A stretch of DNA of 64,000 nt from DATKRB01 sp036501425 (GCA_036501425.1 DASYAI010000032.1:62001-126000); one strand, 5' to 3'; shown: positions 1-13,316, counted from the first letter of the stretch. A program made the numbers and translations. The notes: generated from the sequence alone by a model not told the origin.

Positions 1-2488
1 GTCCGAGACGGGGCACCACCACGGCGAGGCCCCCCCGGCAGAACCCGACGGCGTCGTCCGCCCGGCGGCCGGTCACCCGCAGCGCCTCGTAGTCGACCGA
101 GGTGTAGAGGCTCGAGTGGTGGCGGCGGTGCTGCAGGAGCCGGTGGAGCAGCCACAGCTTGACGCGACCGGCGTCGTCCCGGTCGACGAGCTCGCCCCCG
201 GTGCGGGGCAGGTCCCCGAGCAGCCGGCGCCGCCGGTCGTAGTCGACCGGCCGGCGGTTGTCCGGGTCGACCAGGCTCGAGTCCCACAGCTCGCATCCCT
301 GGTAGAGGTCGGGGTTGCCGGGCGCGGTGACCAGCAGGGTGCACTGGGCGAGGGAGTTGCGCCGGCCCCGCTCGACGACCCGGTGCTCGGTCAGGAACCG
401 GCGCACGTCGTCGACGAACGATGGGTCCCCGACGATCGAGCGCACGAACGCCTCGAGCGCGTCCTCGTAGTCGGCGACCGGATCGACCCAGGACGTGTGG
501 ACCTTGGCCTCGCGGGCGGCCTTGGCCATGAACGCGGCCAGCCGGTCGGCGTCGATCGGCCACGCGCCGACGAGCGTCTGGAGCAGCAGGTAGACCGCAT
601 TGGGGTCCGGCCACCGGTCCCGCCGGTACCGCTCGGTCATTGCCGTCCACCGGTCGGCGGCCTGGGCCCACGGGCCCGGGATCTCGGAGAGCACGTTGAG
701 CCGGGCGCGCACGTCGGCGCTCCGCTTGGTGTCGTGGGTCGACAGGGTCAGCATCGAGGTGGGCCATCGCTCCGCCGTGGCCGCCGTGTCGGAGTGGAAG
801 GCCGTGACCGGCCGGCCGAACTGCCCGGGGTCGCCCCCGACCTCGTTGAGCGACACCAACCGGTGGTAGCGGTAGAACGCGGTGTCCTCCACCCCCTTGG
901 CCATGACCGGCGCGCTCAGCTGGGCCAGCCGCTGCGCGAGCTCCATCTCCACCTCGCCCTCGTGGAGCCCGAGGGCGAGGTCGCCCACCAACCGGGCCAG
1001 CTCGGGGTCGATGTCCGGCCGCTGCGCGCCGAGCGTCTCCAGCGCGACGTCGACGTGGCGGCGGTCCTCGGGCGACGGCGCGGCGCCGGGGCGGGCGTAG
1101 GTCCGGTACACCGGGAGCCGGGCGACCAGCTCGACGAGCACCTCGCGCAGCTCGGATCGGGTGTGGTCCCGCTGCGGCCGGTGGCGCCGGCACGCCAGGG
1201 CCAACAGGCCGGTGAGCCGTTCGACCTCGGGAACCAGCTCCTCGCGCATGACCTGCCGCCGGGCGTCGTACGCGACCTGCTCGTAGGTGGCGGTCTCGCC
1301 GGTGAGCGCCTGGTAGCAGTCGGTCATGGCCGCCTCGTTGCCCGACGCGACGAACAGGTTGTTGACCCGGTTCAAGAAGTCGTAGCCCGAGGTGCCGGCC
1401 ACCGGCCAGGCTCCGGGCAGCGATTCCCCCGGGGCGAGGATCTTCTCGACCACGGTGTAGGCACCCCCCGTCGCGCCCGACAGCCGGAGGAGGTACTCGT
1501 AGGGGTCCCGCAGTCCGTCGACGTGGTCGACCCGCAGTCCGTCGACGGTGCCCCGGCGCACCAGGTCGACCACCACCCGGTGGGTGGCCTCGAAGACCGC
1601 CTCGTCCTCGACCCGCACGCCGATGAGGGAGACGATGTCGAAGAACCGCCGGTAGTCGAGCTCCTCGTTGGCGGTGCGCCAATGGGCCAGCCGGTAGTGC
1701 TGGCGCCCCAGCAGGGCGTCGAGGCGCTCGACGTCGGCGTTGAGGGCGGCCACCTCGGCGTCCACCGCGGCGGCGATCGACGGTTCGCGCTCGCACAGCA
1801 GCTCCATCCGGCGGGCCAGCTCCGCCGTCCGCTCGCGGCGATCGGCGGCGCCTGCCCCGTCGTCGCCGCCGGCCGGGGCCAGCTCCGCCCAGGCCGCGGC
1901 GAGTGCCGTCAGCCCGGGGTCGCCCGATCTCCGGCCGGCGGCGGTCAGCAAGCCGTCGAGCGTGCCGGGCGACACCGGCCACTCCTCGTCGAGATAGCGC
2001 ACCACGAACCGGCCGCCCCGGCGCCGGACGGCCAGCTGGTGGGCCTCGAGGACCCGGTCGTACGGATCGCCGAGCACCGGGACGAGCACGGTGCCGGCGC
2101 GGCGCTCCGAGCTGGCCCCCCAGTCGATGTCGAACACCGGCGCGTACCGGCTCCCCGGCCCGTTCTCCAGCACGTCCCACCACCAGCGGTTGCTCGGGTC
2201 CAGGGCCATGTGGTTCGGCACGATGTCGAGGATCTGGCCCAGATGGGCAGCGCGGAGGGCGGCTACCAGCGCGGCGTGACCGGGGGAGCCGCCCAGATCC
2301 TCGCTGAGGCGCTCGGGGTCCACCACGTCGTACCCGTGCATGCTGTCCGGCGCCGCCTGCAGGTAGGGCGAGCAGTACAGGTGGCTCACCCCCAGCTCCG
2401 CCAGGTAGTCGGCTACGGCGGCCGCCTCACGGAACCCGAACCGGGCGTGGAGCTGGACCCGATAGGTCGACCAGCCGGCCCCGGTCAA
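1..2488 (-). CDS. treY: Malto-oligosyltrehalose synthase, 3'-truncated by the window edge
   Basis: GH13-family enzyme that isomerises the reducing-end alpha-1,4 bond of maltodextrins to the alpha,alpha-1,1 bond of trehalose; cytoplasmic, normally paired with TreZ. The visible N-terminal ~829 residues begin TTG-TGAGWSTYRVQLHARFGF, typical of TreY. They include HGYDVVDP near residue 50, the GH13 nucleophile segment DGLRVDHVDGLRDP (about 1502-1546), the acid segment VVEKIL and the late motif STHDTKRSADVRARL. The TTG at 2488 is chosen because the family signature starts directly after it; the frame stays open further upstream without a better start. The C-terminal end lies outside the window, and any treZ/treX neighbour would be beyond position 1. 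Confidence 0.9.
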   Translation of the reverse strand, partial: MTGAGWSTYRVQLHARFGFREAAAVADYLAELGVSHLYCSPYLQAAPDSMHGYDVVDPERLSEDLGGSPGHAALVAALRAAHLGQILDIVPNHMALDPSNRWWWDVLENGPGSRYAPVFDIDWGASSERRAGTVLVPVLGDPYDRVLEAHQLAVRRRGGRFVVRYLDEEWPVSPGTLDGLLTAAGRRSGDPGLTALAAAWAELAPAGGDDGAGAADRRERTAELARRMELLCEREPSIAAAVDAEVAALNADVERLDALLGRQHYRLAHWRTANEELDYRRFFDIVSLIGVRVEDEAVFEATHRVVVDLVRRGTVDGLRVDHVDGLRDPYEYLLRLSGATGGAYTVVEKILAPGESLPGAWPVAGTSGYDFLNRVNNLFVASGNEAAMTDCYQALTGETATYEQVAYDARRQVMREELVPEVERLTGLLALACRRHRPQRDHTRSELREVLVELVARLPVYRTYARPGAAPSPEDRRHVDVALETLGAQRPDIDPELARLVGDLALGLHEGEVEMELAQRLAQLSAPVMAKGVEDTAFYRYHRLVSLNEVGGDPGQFGRPVTAFHSDTAATAERWPTSMLTLSTHDTKRSADVRARLNVLSEIPGPWAQAADRWTAMTERYRRDRWPDPNAVYLLLQTLVGAWPIDADRLAAFMAKAAREAKVHTSWVDPVADYEDALEAFVRSIVGDPSFVDDVRRFLTEHRVVERGRRNSLAQCTLLVTAPGNPDLYQGCELWDSSLVDPDNRRPVDYDRRRRLLGDLPRTGGELVDRDDAGRVKLWLLHRLLQHRRHHSSLYTSVDYEALRVTGRRADDAVGFCRGGLAVVVPRLG

Positions 2489-2726
2489 CCGGCGGGCCCT
2501 TGGCGCGAGCCCGACCCGTCTGCTGCCGAGGCGCCGCTGGGCACTTGGACGATCCCCACCTCCACCACGGCATCTTCGCGCCCGACGGTCCGCGAGCACG
2601 ACATGTCGTCCGGCGTCACGCGATGGCGGCCTGCCGGCCCGGTGTGCGACGCTTGGCCGCCGCGGCAGGCCCGGCGCCGCTCGGGGCGGTTGGCCCGCAA
2701 CCAGAGCGAGGAGGGGTTGTCAGCCA

Positions 2727-4229
2727 GTGGATGTCCTCGAGCCGGTCGGGCAGTACCGCCGCACCCCGGAGCCGGCTGTTCGCCGGCCGGCGGGGACCAT
2801 CCCCCACGCGCTGCGCTCCGACGCCATCGGCCTGCGCCAGTCCATCGTCATCGGCCTCGGCACCTCGGCCCCGGGGCAGTCCGCCGCGGTGAGCATGGCG
2901 GCGATGGTCGCCGCGGCGGCGTACGCCACCGGGCCGGCCATCTTGCTCAGCATGCTGGCGATGCTGGCCATGGCTACCTGCTACCAGCGGCTCAACCTGT
3001 TCGACCAGAATTGCGGCGGCCCCTACGTCTGGGTGGCTCGGGCGATCAACCCGATGGTCGGCTATTTCGTCGCCTGGACGATGCTGGTGGGCTTCGTCCT
3101 CGGTTCGGTGAGCGACCTGTTGCCGCTCGGCCCCTCCCTGCTCGGGTTGCTGGGCCTCGACGTGGCCGGGACCGTCGGCAACGTGGTGACCGCGACGCTC
3201 TTCGGATTGGCCCTGACCGCGGTGGCCGCGCTCGGGATCCGGACGACGGCGCGCTTCCAGCTGCTGCTGGCCGCCTTCGAGTACGCGACCCTGCTCACCT
3301 TCTGCGTCATCGGGTTCTGGGCGGTGTTCGTGACCCACCGGGCGGGCACCGTGCACCCGGCGCTGTCGTGGCTCTCCTTCCACGGGGTCGGGGGCCGGGG
3401 CAGCCTGTCGGCCGCCATGCTGATCTCGATCTTCTTGTTCGCGGGCTGGGACGCGCCGATGTACCTGAACGAGGAGACGAAGGCCAAGTCGGTCACGCCG
3501 GGTCGATCGGTCTTGTGGTCGGTGGCCGTCCTCGGGGTGATCTACTGCGTCCTGTTCGTCACCTTGCAGGGCGCCGTGTCGCCGGCGAAGCTGGCCGCGC
3601 ACCAGTCCGACGCCCTCCCGTACATCGCCTCGGCACTCGTCGGGCACGGCTGGGCCCGCTTTATGGTCGTCGCGGTGATCCTGTCGGTGCTGGGCACCAC
3701 CCAGGCCACGCTGGTAGCGACCAGCCGGGTCACCTACGCGATGGGCACCGACCGGCTCCTTCCCCAGCTCTTCGGGTCGGTGAGCCGACGCTCCTCGACC
3801 CCGATCGGGGCCACGATCGTCTGGGGCGTCCTCACCGTCCTGGTCGTCGATCTCTACGTGGCGTGGTCGTCACTCGCGAACGCCTTCGACACGGTGGTCA
3901 ACGCCCTCGGGATCGCCTTCGCGGTCTTCTGGGCGCTCACCGCGGTGGCCACCGTCGTCTACTACCGCCGGGTGATCACCCGGACGCCGGCCGACTTCCT
4001 TCTCGCTGCGGTGCTGCCGCTCGGCGCCGCCGGAACGCTGGCGTGGATCGTGTCCGAGCAGCTTCCCCAGCTGCCCACCGGTACCCGGTGGACGCTGCTC
4101 GGGCTGGCGGTGGCCGGCCTCGTCTTCATGGCCTTCAGCGCGTTCGTGCTGAAGGCGCCGTTCTTCGCCCTCGAGCGCTCCAGCTTCGACCCCGGCGCCC
4201 CGGACAGGGCCACCGGCCCCGGAGGCTGA
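2727..4229 (+). CDS. APC-superfamily amino acid permease
   Basis: 500-residue integral membrane protein with about 12 hydrophobic segments, in the amino acid-polyamine-organocation family. The N-terminal region (GLRQSIVIGLGTSAPGQS, then an Ala-rich helix) and TM6 region (FLFAGWDAPMYLNEETK) match APC permeases, which usually import amino acids or related amines with protons. The GTG start at 2727 follows a GAGGAGGGG ribosome binding site about 10 nt upstream. It is monocistronic, divergent from treY and convergent with the Lsr2-like gene 9 bp downstream. The substrate cannot be named from sequence. Confidence 0.82.
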   Translation: MDVLEPVGQYRRTPEPAVRRPAGTIPHALRSDAIGLRQSIVIGLGTSAPGQSAAVSMAAMVAAAAYATGPAILLSMLAMLAMATCYQRLNLFDQNCGGPYVWVARAINPMVGYFVAWTMLVGFVLGSVSDLLPLGPSLLGLLGLDVAGTVGNVVTATLFGLALTAVAALGIRTTARFQLLLAAFEYATLLTFCVIGFWAVFVTHRAGTVHPALSWLSFHGVGGRGSLSAAMLISIFLFAGWDAPMYLNEETKAKSVTPGRSVLWSVAVLGVIYCVLFVTLQGAVSPAKLAAHQSDALPYIASALVGHGWARFMVVAVILSVLGTTQATLVATSRVTYAMGTDRLLPQLFGSVSRRSSTPIGATIVWGVLTVLVVDLYVAWSSLANAFDTVVNALGIAFAVFWALTAVATVVYYRRVITRTPADFLLAAVLPLGAAGTLAWIVSEQLPQLPTGTRWTLLGLAVAGLVFMAFSAFVLKAPFFALERSSFDPGAPDRATGPGG

Positions 4230-4238
4230 TCGCCGCTG

Positions 4239-4559
4239 TCAGGGCATGCCGGCGGCGATCCACGCCAGGACCGGGCCGTCGGCGATCCGGCGAGCCGTCG
4301 GCTGGTCCGCCCACCGCCGGAAGCGCTGCTTCTCCTCGGTGCTCAACAACGAGAACGCGCTGCGCCCGCCGGCACGGGCCGTCCGCGCCCGCCGCCGGCT
4401 CTTGGTCAGCTCGACGGCGCGATCGACGTAGGGTGCCAGGTCTTGACGGAGCCGGGCCGCGTCGTGCGGGTCGAGCCGGACCCGGTACGTGACCCCGTCG
4501 AGGGCGAAGACGACGGTCTCCTCCTCGCCCGCCCCGCGTCCGCGGCCCGGTCGGCTCAT
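4239..4559 (-). CDS. Lsr2-like nucleoid-associated protein
   Basis: 106 residues. The N-terminal part (EETVVFALDGVTYRVRLDPHDAARLRQDLAPYVDRA) matches the beta-hairpin/helix dimerisation domain of actinobacterial Lsr2, an H-NS-like AT-hook protein that silences foreign DNA. An Arg-rich linker (KSRRRARTARAGGR) follows, and the C-terminal segment FRRWADQPTARRIADGP resembles the DNA-binding helices of Lsr2 without a clear RGR AT-hook. It is therefore Lsr2-related rather than a clear lsr2 orthologue. A possible -10 TACGAT lies about 36 nt upstream on the minus strand (4600-4595). Confidence 0.72.
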   Translation of the reverse strand: MSRPGRGRGAGEEETVVFALDGVTYRVRLDPHDAARLRQDLAPYVDRAVELTKSRRRARTARAGGRSAFSLLSTEEKQRFRRWADQPTARRIADGPVLAWIAAGMP

Positions 4560-4633
4560 CGGCCCCCGCCGGCGGCTCGAGCGCTCACGCCCGCATCGTA
4601 TACAGGAGATCGGAGTAGGGCGAAGCGCGCCGC

Positions 4634-4658
4634 GGCCGGAGGTGCGAGCCCTCCGGCC
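4634..4658 (-). terminator. Stem-loop after the tauD-like gene
   Basis: Perfect 9-bp inverted repeat GGCCGGAGG / CCTCCGGCC with a 7-nt loop, 25 nt past the stop codon of the dioxygenase gene. There is no U-tract, as is common for actinobacterial terminators. Confidence 0.55.
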
Positions 4659-4682
4659 TCGGCGTCGCTGCGGGGGCGCCGA

Positions 4683-5627
4683 TCAGGCGAAATTGGCTCC
4701 ATCGATGACCCGGCTCTCGGCGCCGTCGGGGCCGACCGGGACGTCGCCGACCAGGGTGATCCGGTGCATGACCCGGTCGAAGTCGAGGTGCCCCAGGTCG
4801 CCGGGGGCAAGGTGCACGGTGGCCCGGTTGTCCCAGAAGGCGATGCTGTTGGGCTCCCAGCGGAAGCGGGCGGTGAACGCCGGCCTGGCGATGTGCTCGT
4901 AGAGCAGGTTCAGCAGGGCCGTGCTCTCGGTCCTCGACAGCTCGACGATCCGGCGGGTGAAGTTGATGTTCACGTAGAGCGCCCGCTCGCCCGTTTCGGG
5001 GTGCACCCGGACCACCGGGTGGACCACCCGATAGGGCGTCGACTCGAACTTCGCCTTGATCCCGTTCTGGTTGCCGGCGGCGTTGGGGGGGAGCGTGTTC
5101 TCGTGCACCGCGTGCAGCCCGTCGACGAGGTCGCGCAGGGGCTTGGAGAGCGTCTGGTAGGCCACCATGAGGTTGGAGAAGGAGGTGTCGCCACCGTAGG
5201 GGGGGACTACCAGCCCTCGCAGGATCGAGGCGAAGGGCGGGTTGGGCACGAAGGTGACGTCGGTGTGCCAGTTGTTCTCGTCGTACTCCTGGGTGGGGAG
5301 CGCCCCGTCGGGCCCGGCGACCCGATCCTGGTTGCCCCGGGCCTTGCGGTCGGACACGACCAGGATCTCGGGGTGGCCGTCGATCCCCGGCAGGGTCGGA
5401 TGGGCCGGGGTCACCGCGCCGAACCGGCGGCCGAATTCCACCTGCTGGCCCGGGGTGATGTCCTGGTCGCGGAAGAAGACCACCTTCCACTGCAGCAGGG
5501 CGGCCCGGATGTCGGCGACCGTCTCGGCCTCGAGCGGCCGCGCGAGGTCGACGCCGAAGATCTCGGCACCGGTGTAGCCGCTGAGCGGCCGGACCTCGAC
5601 CTGCTGGCGGGTTCGTGCAAGGGTCAT
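4683..5627 (-). CDS. TauD/TfdA-family Fe(II)/2-oxoglutarate dioxygenase
   Basis: 314-residue alpha-ketoglutarate-dependent dioxygenase. Family members hydroxylate taurine, alkyl sulfonates or sulfate esters so that sulfite or sulfate is released. The iron ligands are visible as H121-x-D123 (NNWHTDVTF) and H288 (VMHRITLVGD), with the TauD-type segment FWDNRATVH before the last. Its ATG overlaps the stop of the ABC ATPase gene (ATGA), so it is the last gene of the uptake operon beginning at 8428. The context supports intracellular desulfonation of an imported organosulfur compound; the exact substrate is not determined. Confidence 0.87.
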   Translation of the reverse strand: MTLARTRQQVEVRPLSGYTGAEIFGVDLARPLEAETVADIRAALLQWKVVFFRDQDITPGQQVEFGRRFGAVTPAHPTLPGIDGHPEILVVSDRKARGNQDRVAGPDGALPTQEYDENNWHTDVTFVPNPPFASILRGLVVPPYGGDTSFSNLMVAYQTLSKPLRDLVDGLHAVHENTLPPNAAGNQNGIKAKFESTPYRVVHPVVRVHPETGERALYVNINFTRRIVELSRTESTALLNLLYEHIARPAFTARFRWEPNSIAFWDNRATVHLAPGDLGHLDFDRVMHRITLVGDVPVGPDGAESRVIDGANFA

Positions 5628-6490
5628 CGTGCTCCTCCTGTCGGTGAATCTGTGGATCGGTCGGTCGGTGAATCGGTCGGTGAATCGGTCGGTGGATCTG
5701 TCGGATCTGTCGATGGATTCGGTGGATCCGGTCGATCGGTCGGTCCGGCGCCGCCGAGCACGCCGAGCTCCCGCAGGAGCCTGAGGCGCAGGGCGTCGAA
5801 CGTGGGGCCCCCGGCGACGCGGGGTCGCGGGAGGTCGACGGCGACGTCCAGCGAGATCTCGCCTGCTCGCAGGACCAGGACCCGATCGGCCAGCAGGATC
5901 GCCTCGTCGACGTCGTGGGTGACGATCAGGACCGCCGGGTGGTGGCGCCCGCAGAGCACCGACACCAGCTCCTGCATCTTGAGGCGGGTCAGCGCGTCCA
6001 GCGCCGCGAACGGCTCGTCGAGGAGCAGGAGCTGGGGCTCGCGGACCAGGGCCCGAGCCAGGGCGACCCGTTGGGCCTCTCCCCCCGACAAGGTGGCCGG
6101 CCACGAATCGGCCTGGCCGTCGAGGCCCACTTCGTGCAGCGCGGTCAGGGCGGCGGCCCGGGCACCCTGGCGGCGCCCCTGGCCAACGGTGACGTTGCGC
6201 CACACCCGCTTGGACTGCACCAGCCGAGGCTCCTGGAAGACGACGGTGCGGACCGGGGGCACCAGCACCTCCCCCTCGTCGGCCACGTCGAGCCCGGCCA
6301 GGATGCGCAACAGGGTGGTCTTGCCGCTGCCGCTCGATCCGAGCAGGGCCACGAACTCGCCCGACACGATGTCGAGGTCGAGACCGTCGAGGACCGGCCG
6401 GCCGGTGAAGGCACGGCGGACGCCACGCAGGTGGACCGCGAGCTGCCCGATGTCGTGCCCGGCCGACGGGCGGGCGGTCACCAGCGTCAT
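5624..6490 (-). CDS. ABC transporter ATPase, nitrate/sulfonate/taurine type
   Basis: 288-residue ATPase energising import at the inner face of the membrane. It has Walker A (LGSSGSGKTT), Q-loop (VFQEPRL), signature LSGGEAQRVALARAL, Walker B (LLLLDEPFAALD) and H-loop (VTHDVDEA), all in SsuB/TauB style. The C-terminal ~40 residues are an unusual Thr/Asp/Pro/Ser-rich tail (TDPTDPPTDSPTDSPTDRS) encoded by a short-period DNA repeat at about 5640-5745. The core domain ends before it, at LLRELGVLGG. It overlaps the permease and dioxygenase genes by 4 bp each. Confidence 0.9.
   Translation of the reverse strand: MTLVTARPSAGHDIGQLAVHLRGVRRAFTGRPVLDGLDLDIVSGEFVALLGSSGSGKTTLLRILAGLDVADEGEVLVPPVRTVVFQEPRLVQSKRVWRNVTVGQGRRQGARAAALTALHEVGLDGQADSWPATLSGGEAQRVALARALVREPQLLLLDEPFAALDALTRLKMQELVSVLCGRHHPAVLIVTHDVDEAILLADRVLVLRAGEISLDVAVDLPRPRVAGGPTFDALRLRLLRELGVLGGAGPTDRPDPPNPSTDPTDPPTDSPTDSPTDRSTDSPTGGAR
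5640..5745. repeat. Short-period tandem repeat within the ABC ATPase 3' end
   Basis: Imperfect repeats built from GGTCGGTGAATC and related GGTCGGTGGATC/GGATCTGTC units, with an 8-12 nt period. They encode the Thr/Pro/Asp/Ser-rich ATPase tail. The array stays open in several frames, which suggests expansion by replication slippage. Confidence 0.75.
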
Positions 6491-7383
6491 CGAGCCGCCA
6501 CCCCGTGGCGCCACGGGATGGCCAGGCGCTCGAGCAGGCGCACGATCAGGTCGGCGATCAACCCGAAGGCGCAGTAGACGAACACGCACACCAGCAGCAC
6601 GTTGACCTGCTGGTAGGACTCGGCCTGGTTGAGCAGGTAACCGATGCCGGCCTTGGCATTGATCTGCTCGGCCGCGATCAGCGCCAGGACCGACACGCCC
6701 ATCGAGAAGCGGAGCCCGGTGAAGATCTGCGGAAGGGCGAGGGGCAGGACCACCTCTCGGGTGAGCTGCGCCTTCTTCATCCCGTAGGCGCGCATGGCCT
6801 CGACCACCCGCCGATCCACGTTCCGCACCCCGTTGCTGGTGTTGAGGTAGACCGGAAAGGCGGTGGCCAGGGCGATGAGGACGATCTTGGGTGTCTCTCC
6901 GATCCCGAGCCACAGGATGAACAGCGGGACGACGGCCAGGAAGGGGACGGTTCGCAGCATCTGCATCGGGGCGTCGACCAGCTCCTCGCCCAACCGGTAG
7001 AGGCCGGCCACGGCGCCCAGCACCAGCCCGGCGCTGGCCCCGATGACCAGCCCGACGCCGGCCCGGGCCAGCGACACGCCGATCTGGTAAGCCAGGTTCT
7101 CGGTCCGGAACATGTTGCCGAACGTCATCACCACCTCCCAGGGCGACACCAGGAGCTGGTGGCGCACCCAGCCGGTGCCGGTCACCAGCCACCACAGGCC
7201 GAGCGCCGCCAGGGGGACGAGGGCGCGCAGGGCCAGCGACACCCCGCGGGGGCGAGGTCTCGTGCCGGCCGGCCGCTTGGGCCGGACGAGACCGTTGGTG
7301 GAGGCGGTCGGGTCGTCGCGCCCCGAACGCTCCTGCAACGGTGACTCGAGACCGCTGTCGGTGCGGGTGTCCGTGGTGGTCAT
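6487..7383 (-). CDS. ABC transporter permease, SsuC/TauC type
   Basis: 298 residues: a hydrophilic N-terminal ~45 residues followed by about six membrane segments. The cytoplasmic coupling loop of the binding-protein-dependent permease family is visible (VVEAMRAYGMKKAQLTREVVLPLALPQIFTGLR, the EAA motif). It forms the membrane channel of the importer encoded with the neighbouring ATPase and binding protein. Its ATG lies 4 bp from the stop of the binding-protein gene, and its stop overlaps the start of the ATPase gene. Confidence 0.9.
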   Translation of the reverse strand: MTTTDTRTDSGLESPLQERSGRDDPTASTNGLVRPKRPAGTRPRPRGVSLALRALVPLAALGLWWLVTGTGWVRHQLLVSPWEVVMTFGNMFRTENLAYQIGVSLARAGVGLVIGASAGLVLGAVAGLYRLGEELVDAPMQMLRTVPFLAVVPLFILWLGIGETPKIVLIALATAFPVYLNTSNGVRNVDRRVVEAMRAYGMKKAQLTREVVLPLALPQIFTGLRFSMGVSVLALIAAEQINAKAGIGYLLNQAESYQQVNVLLVCVFVYCAFGLIADLIVRLLERLAIPWRHGVAAR

Positions 7384-7387
7384 GGCC

Positions 7388-8428
7388 TCACGAGGTCGGT
7401 CCCGACGACCCGGTCACCTTGGCCACCACCGAATTGAGGTGGGTGTCGAACTCGAGCTTGGTGTCGAGGTGGGACTGGATGAGCTTGAGCGAGAAGAAGA
7501 CGTTGGCCTCGGACTGCTGGGCCTTCTCGATCGGTGCCGTGATGGGCACGTAGATGATCGGCAGCTTCTTCAGGACGGCGGTCGCAACGGGGGCCGGGAT
7601 GCTGTTGTACTGCGCGAACACCGGGGCGTAGGCGGCCGTGTGGGCGTCGACGTACTGCTGGGCCTTGGCCAGTCGCTGGACGAAGTCGGCCAACGCGGCG
7701 CTCTTGCCCGCGTTGGCCAGCGCCGCGTCGCTCGCCACGACGTAGTTGAGGCTCCGGCTGAGCCCGGCCCCGGTGGCGATGATCCGGCCCTGCCCGGACT
7801 GGACCAAGCCGTCCGCTGCCGCCAGGCTGGTGACCAGAGCGTCGACGGAGCCCTTCTCGAGGGCGGCGGTGGCACCCGACGGCGGGCTGACGTTCACCGG
7901 GTTGATGTCGCTGTAGCTGAGGCCGGCCTTCTGCAGCGCCCGGATGGCGATGTACTGCAGGATCGTCCCGTTGAGCAGCGAGACGCTCTTGCCCTTCAGC
8001 TGCTTGACCGTGTGGATGGGCGAGTTGGGCTGCACGACGATGGCGAAGTTCGACTGGGTGGCCGGGTTTTCGGGCTCCTGCGCGGCGACGATCTTGATCG
8101 GGTCACCGGCCGCCTGGGCGAAGATCGGCGGGGGATCCGACATCTCGCCCACGTCGACCGAGCCGCCGACCTCGGCCGCGACGACCGACGGGCCGCCCAC
8201 GAAGGTGCTCCAGTTGATCTTGTAGGGGACGCTCTTCAAGAGCCCGGCCGCTTGCAGGGGCCCCTCGAAGATGCCCTGCTCGTCGCCGACGTTGAGCGTG
8301 ACCCCGCTCAGGGATGCCGAGGGCTTCTTCGTTGCCGCCCCGGCGACACCGGTGGCCCCGGTGCCGCCGAGCACCATCAGACCGGTCAGGGCGGTGCCGA
8401 GGACTGCCCGGCACGACGTCAGCTTCAT
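7388..8428 (-). CDS. Periplasmic-type substrate-binding protein, sulfonate/nitrate family
   Basis: 346-residue secreted binding protein. The Sec signal peptide (KLTSCRAVLGTALTGLMVLGG...GVAGA, cleavage near residue 31) lacks a convincing lipobox. The mature part resembles SsuA/TauA/NMT1-type proteins: VGDEQGIFEGPLQAAGL, FVGGPSVVAAEVGGSVDVGEM, KGKSVSLLNGT. It is the first gene of the operon (binding protein, permease, ATPase, dioxygenase). The ATG at 8428 is preceded by GGAG about 8 nt upstream. The TauD partner points to an organosulfonate ligand. Confidence 0.86.
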   Translation of the reverse strand: MKLTSCRAVLGTALTGLMVLGGTGATGVAGAATKKPSASLSGVTLNVGDEQGIFEGPLQAAGLLKSVPYKINWSTFVGGPSVVAAEVGGSVDVGEMSDPPPIFAQAAGDPIKIVAAQEPENPATQSNFAIVVQPNSPIHTVKQLKGKSVSLLNGTILQYIAIRALQKAGLSYSDINPVNVSPPSGATAALEKGSVDALVTSLAAADGLVQSGQGRIIATGAGLSRSLNYVVASDAALANAGKSAALADFVQRLAKAQQYVDAHTAAYAPVFAQYNSIPAPVATAVLKKLPIIYVPITAPIEKAQQSEANVFFSLKLIQSHLDTKLEFDTHLNSVVAKVTGSSGPTS

Positions 8429-8469
8429 GTAGGGGTCTCCATCTAAACGAGGTGAGCAAGTGAGTTGAG

Positions 8470-8499
8470 ATTGTTGACCGGTTAAGTCGACATTGTCAA
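8470..8499 (-). promoter_or_regulatory. Promoter with an internal palindrome before the sulfonate-type operon
   Basis: On the minus strand a perfect -35 TTGACA (8499-8494) is followed after 18 nt by AACAAT (8475-8470), a 4/6 match to the -10. The spacer carries TTAACCGGTCAA (8485-8474), a near-perfect 12-bp palindrome placed where a repressor or activator could act. No riboswitch-like structure was recognised. Confidence 0.45.
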
Positions 8500-8657
8500 T
8501 TCGGGCCCGCGTCCCCCGGGACCCGACGTCGGGGGGCCGGCAGCGCCCGTGGTGGACCCCGGGGGGCCCAGGTTGCGGGTGAGCAGGGCGGAGTGCTCTT
8601 GTTTGGGGCTGAGCGGGGGTGGGCCCCCGTGCGGCATCGACGCGAAGCGGGGTACCG

Positions 8658-10880
<2,223 letters not shown>

Positions 10881-10889
<9 letters not shown>

Positions 10890-10934
10890 GCCGGCTGCTC
10901 GGGATAGGCCGGCTGTCGGGATAGGGCCGGCTGG
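10881..10934. repeat. Three-copy tandem repeat at the end of icd
   Basis: Three 17-19 nt copies of TCGGGATAGGCCGGCTG. The first copy contains the icd stop codon (TAG). Confidence 0.8.
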
Positions 10935-10946
10935 CCTGGGGAAACC

Positions 10947-10966
10947 CCGATCGGCCCGCTGATCGG
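10947..10966 (+). terminator. Stem-loop downstream of icd
   Basis: CCGATC / GATCGG inverted repeat with an 8-nt loop, followed by a short T-containing stretch (CGTTTGT). Confidence 0.4.
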
Positions 10967-11099
10967 CGTTTGTCGGAGCGGGGCGACGGGTAGGCGAGGG
11001 GTGCCCGTCGGTAGGGACGATGTCCGATGCACCCACCGGAGCGGGTGACGACGCCGCGCCCGTTGCAGGGATCGCGGCAGCTCTCCGAGGAGGATGCCG

Positions 11100-13205
<2,106 letters not shown>

Positions 13206-13298
13206 ATCCCCGTAGTCCCGCGCCGGAGCTCCGTCGACGGGCTGGTGGGGGAGATGGCGGGTTTGGGGCGCTGGCAGGGGGGAACAGCACGGCCAGAC

Positions 13299-13316
13299 GT
13301 ACGCATCGTTGCGTAC
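13299..13316. terminator. Stem-loop between catalase and the glycan operon
   Basis: Perfect 7-bp inverted repeat GTACGCA / TGCGTAC with a 4-nt TCGT loop, about 95 nt after the catalase stop and 54 nt before the next proposed start. It could be a catalase terminator or a leader hairpin of the glycan operon. Confidence 0.45.

Noticed and set aside
116..4492. A 1458-codon open frame on the plus strand covering treY and the permease
   Set aside because: Antisense shadow of treY in very high-GC DNA; Pro/Arg/Gly-rich with no domain, while the opposite strand carries clear TreY motifs.
8429..8657. A sulfur-related riboswitch upstream of the binding-protein gene
   Set aside because: No SAM-riboswitch-like conserved core was recognisable; only a promoter and palindrome could be supported.
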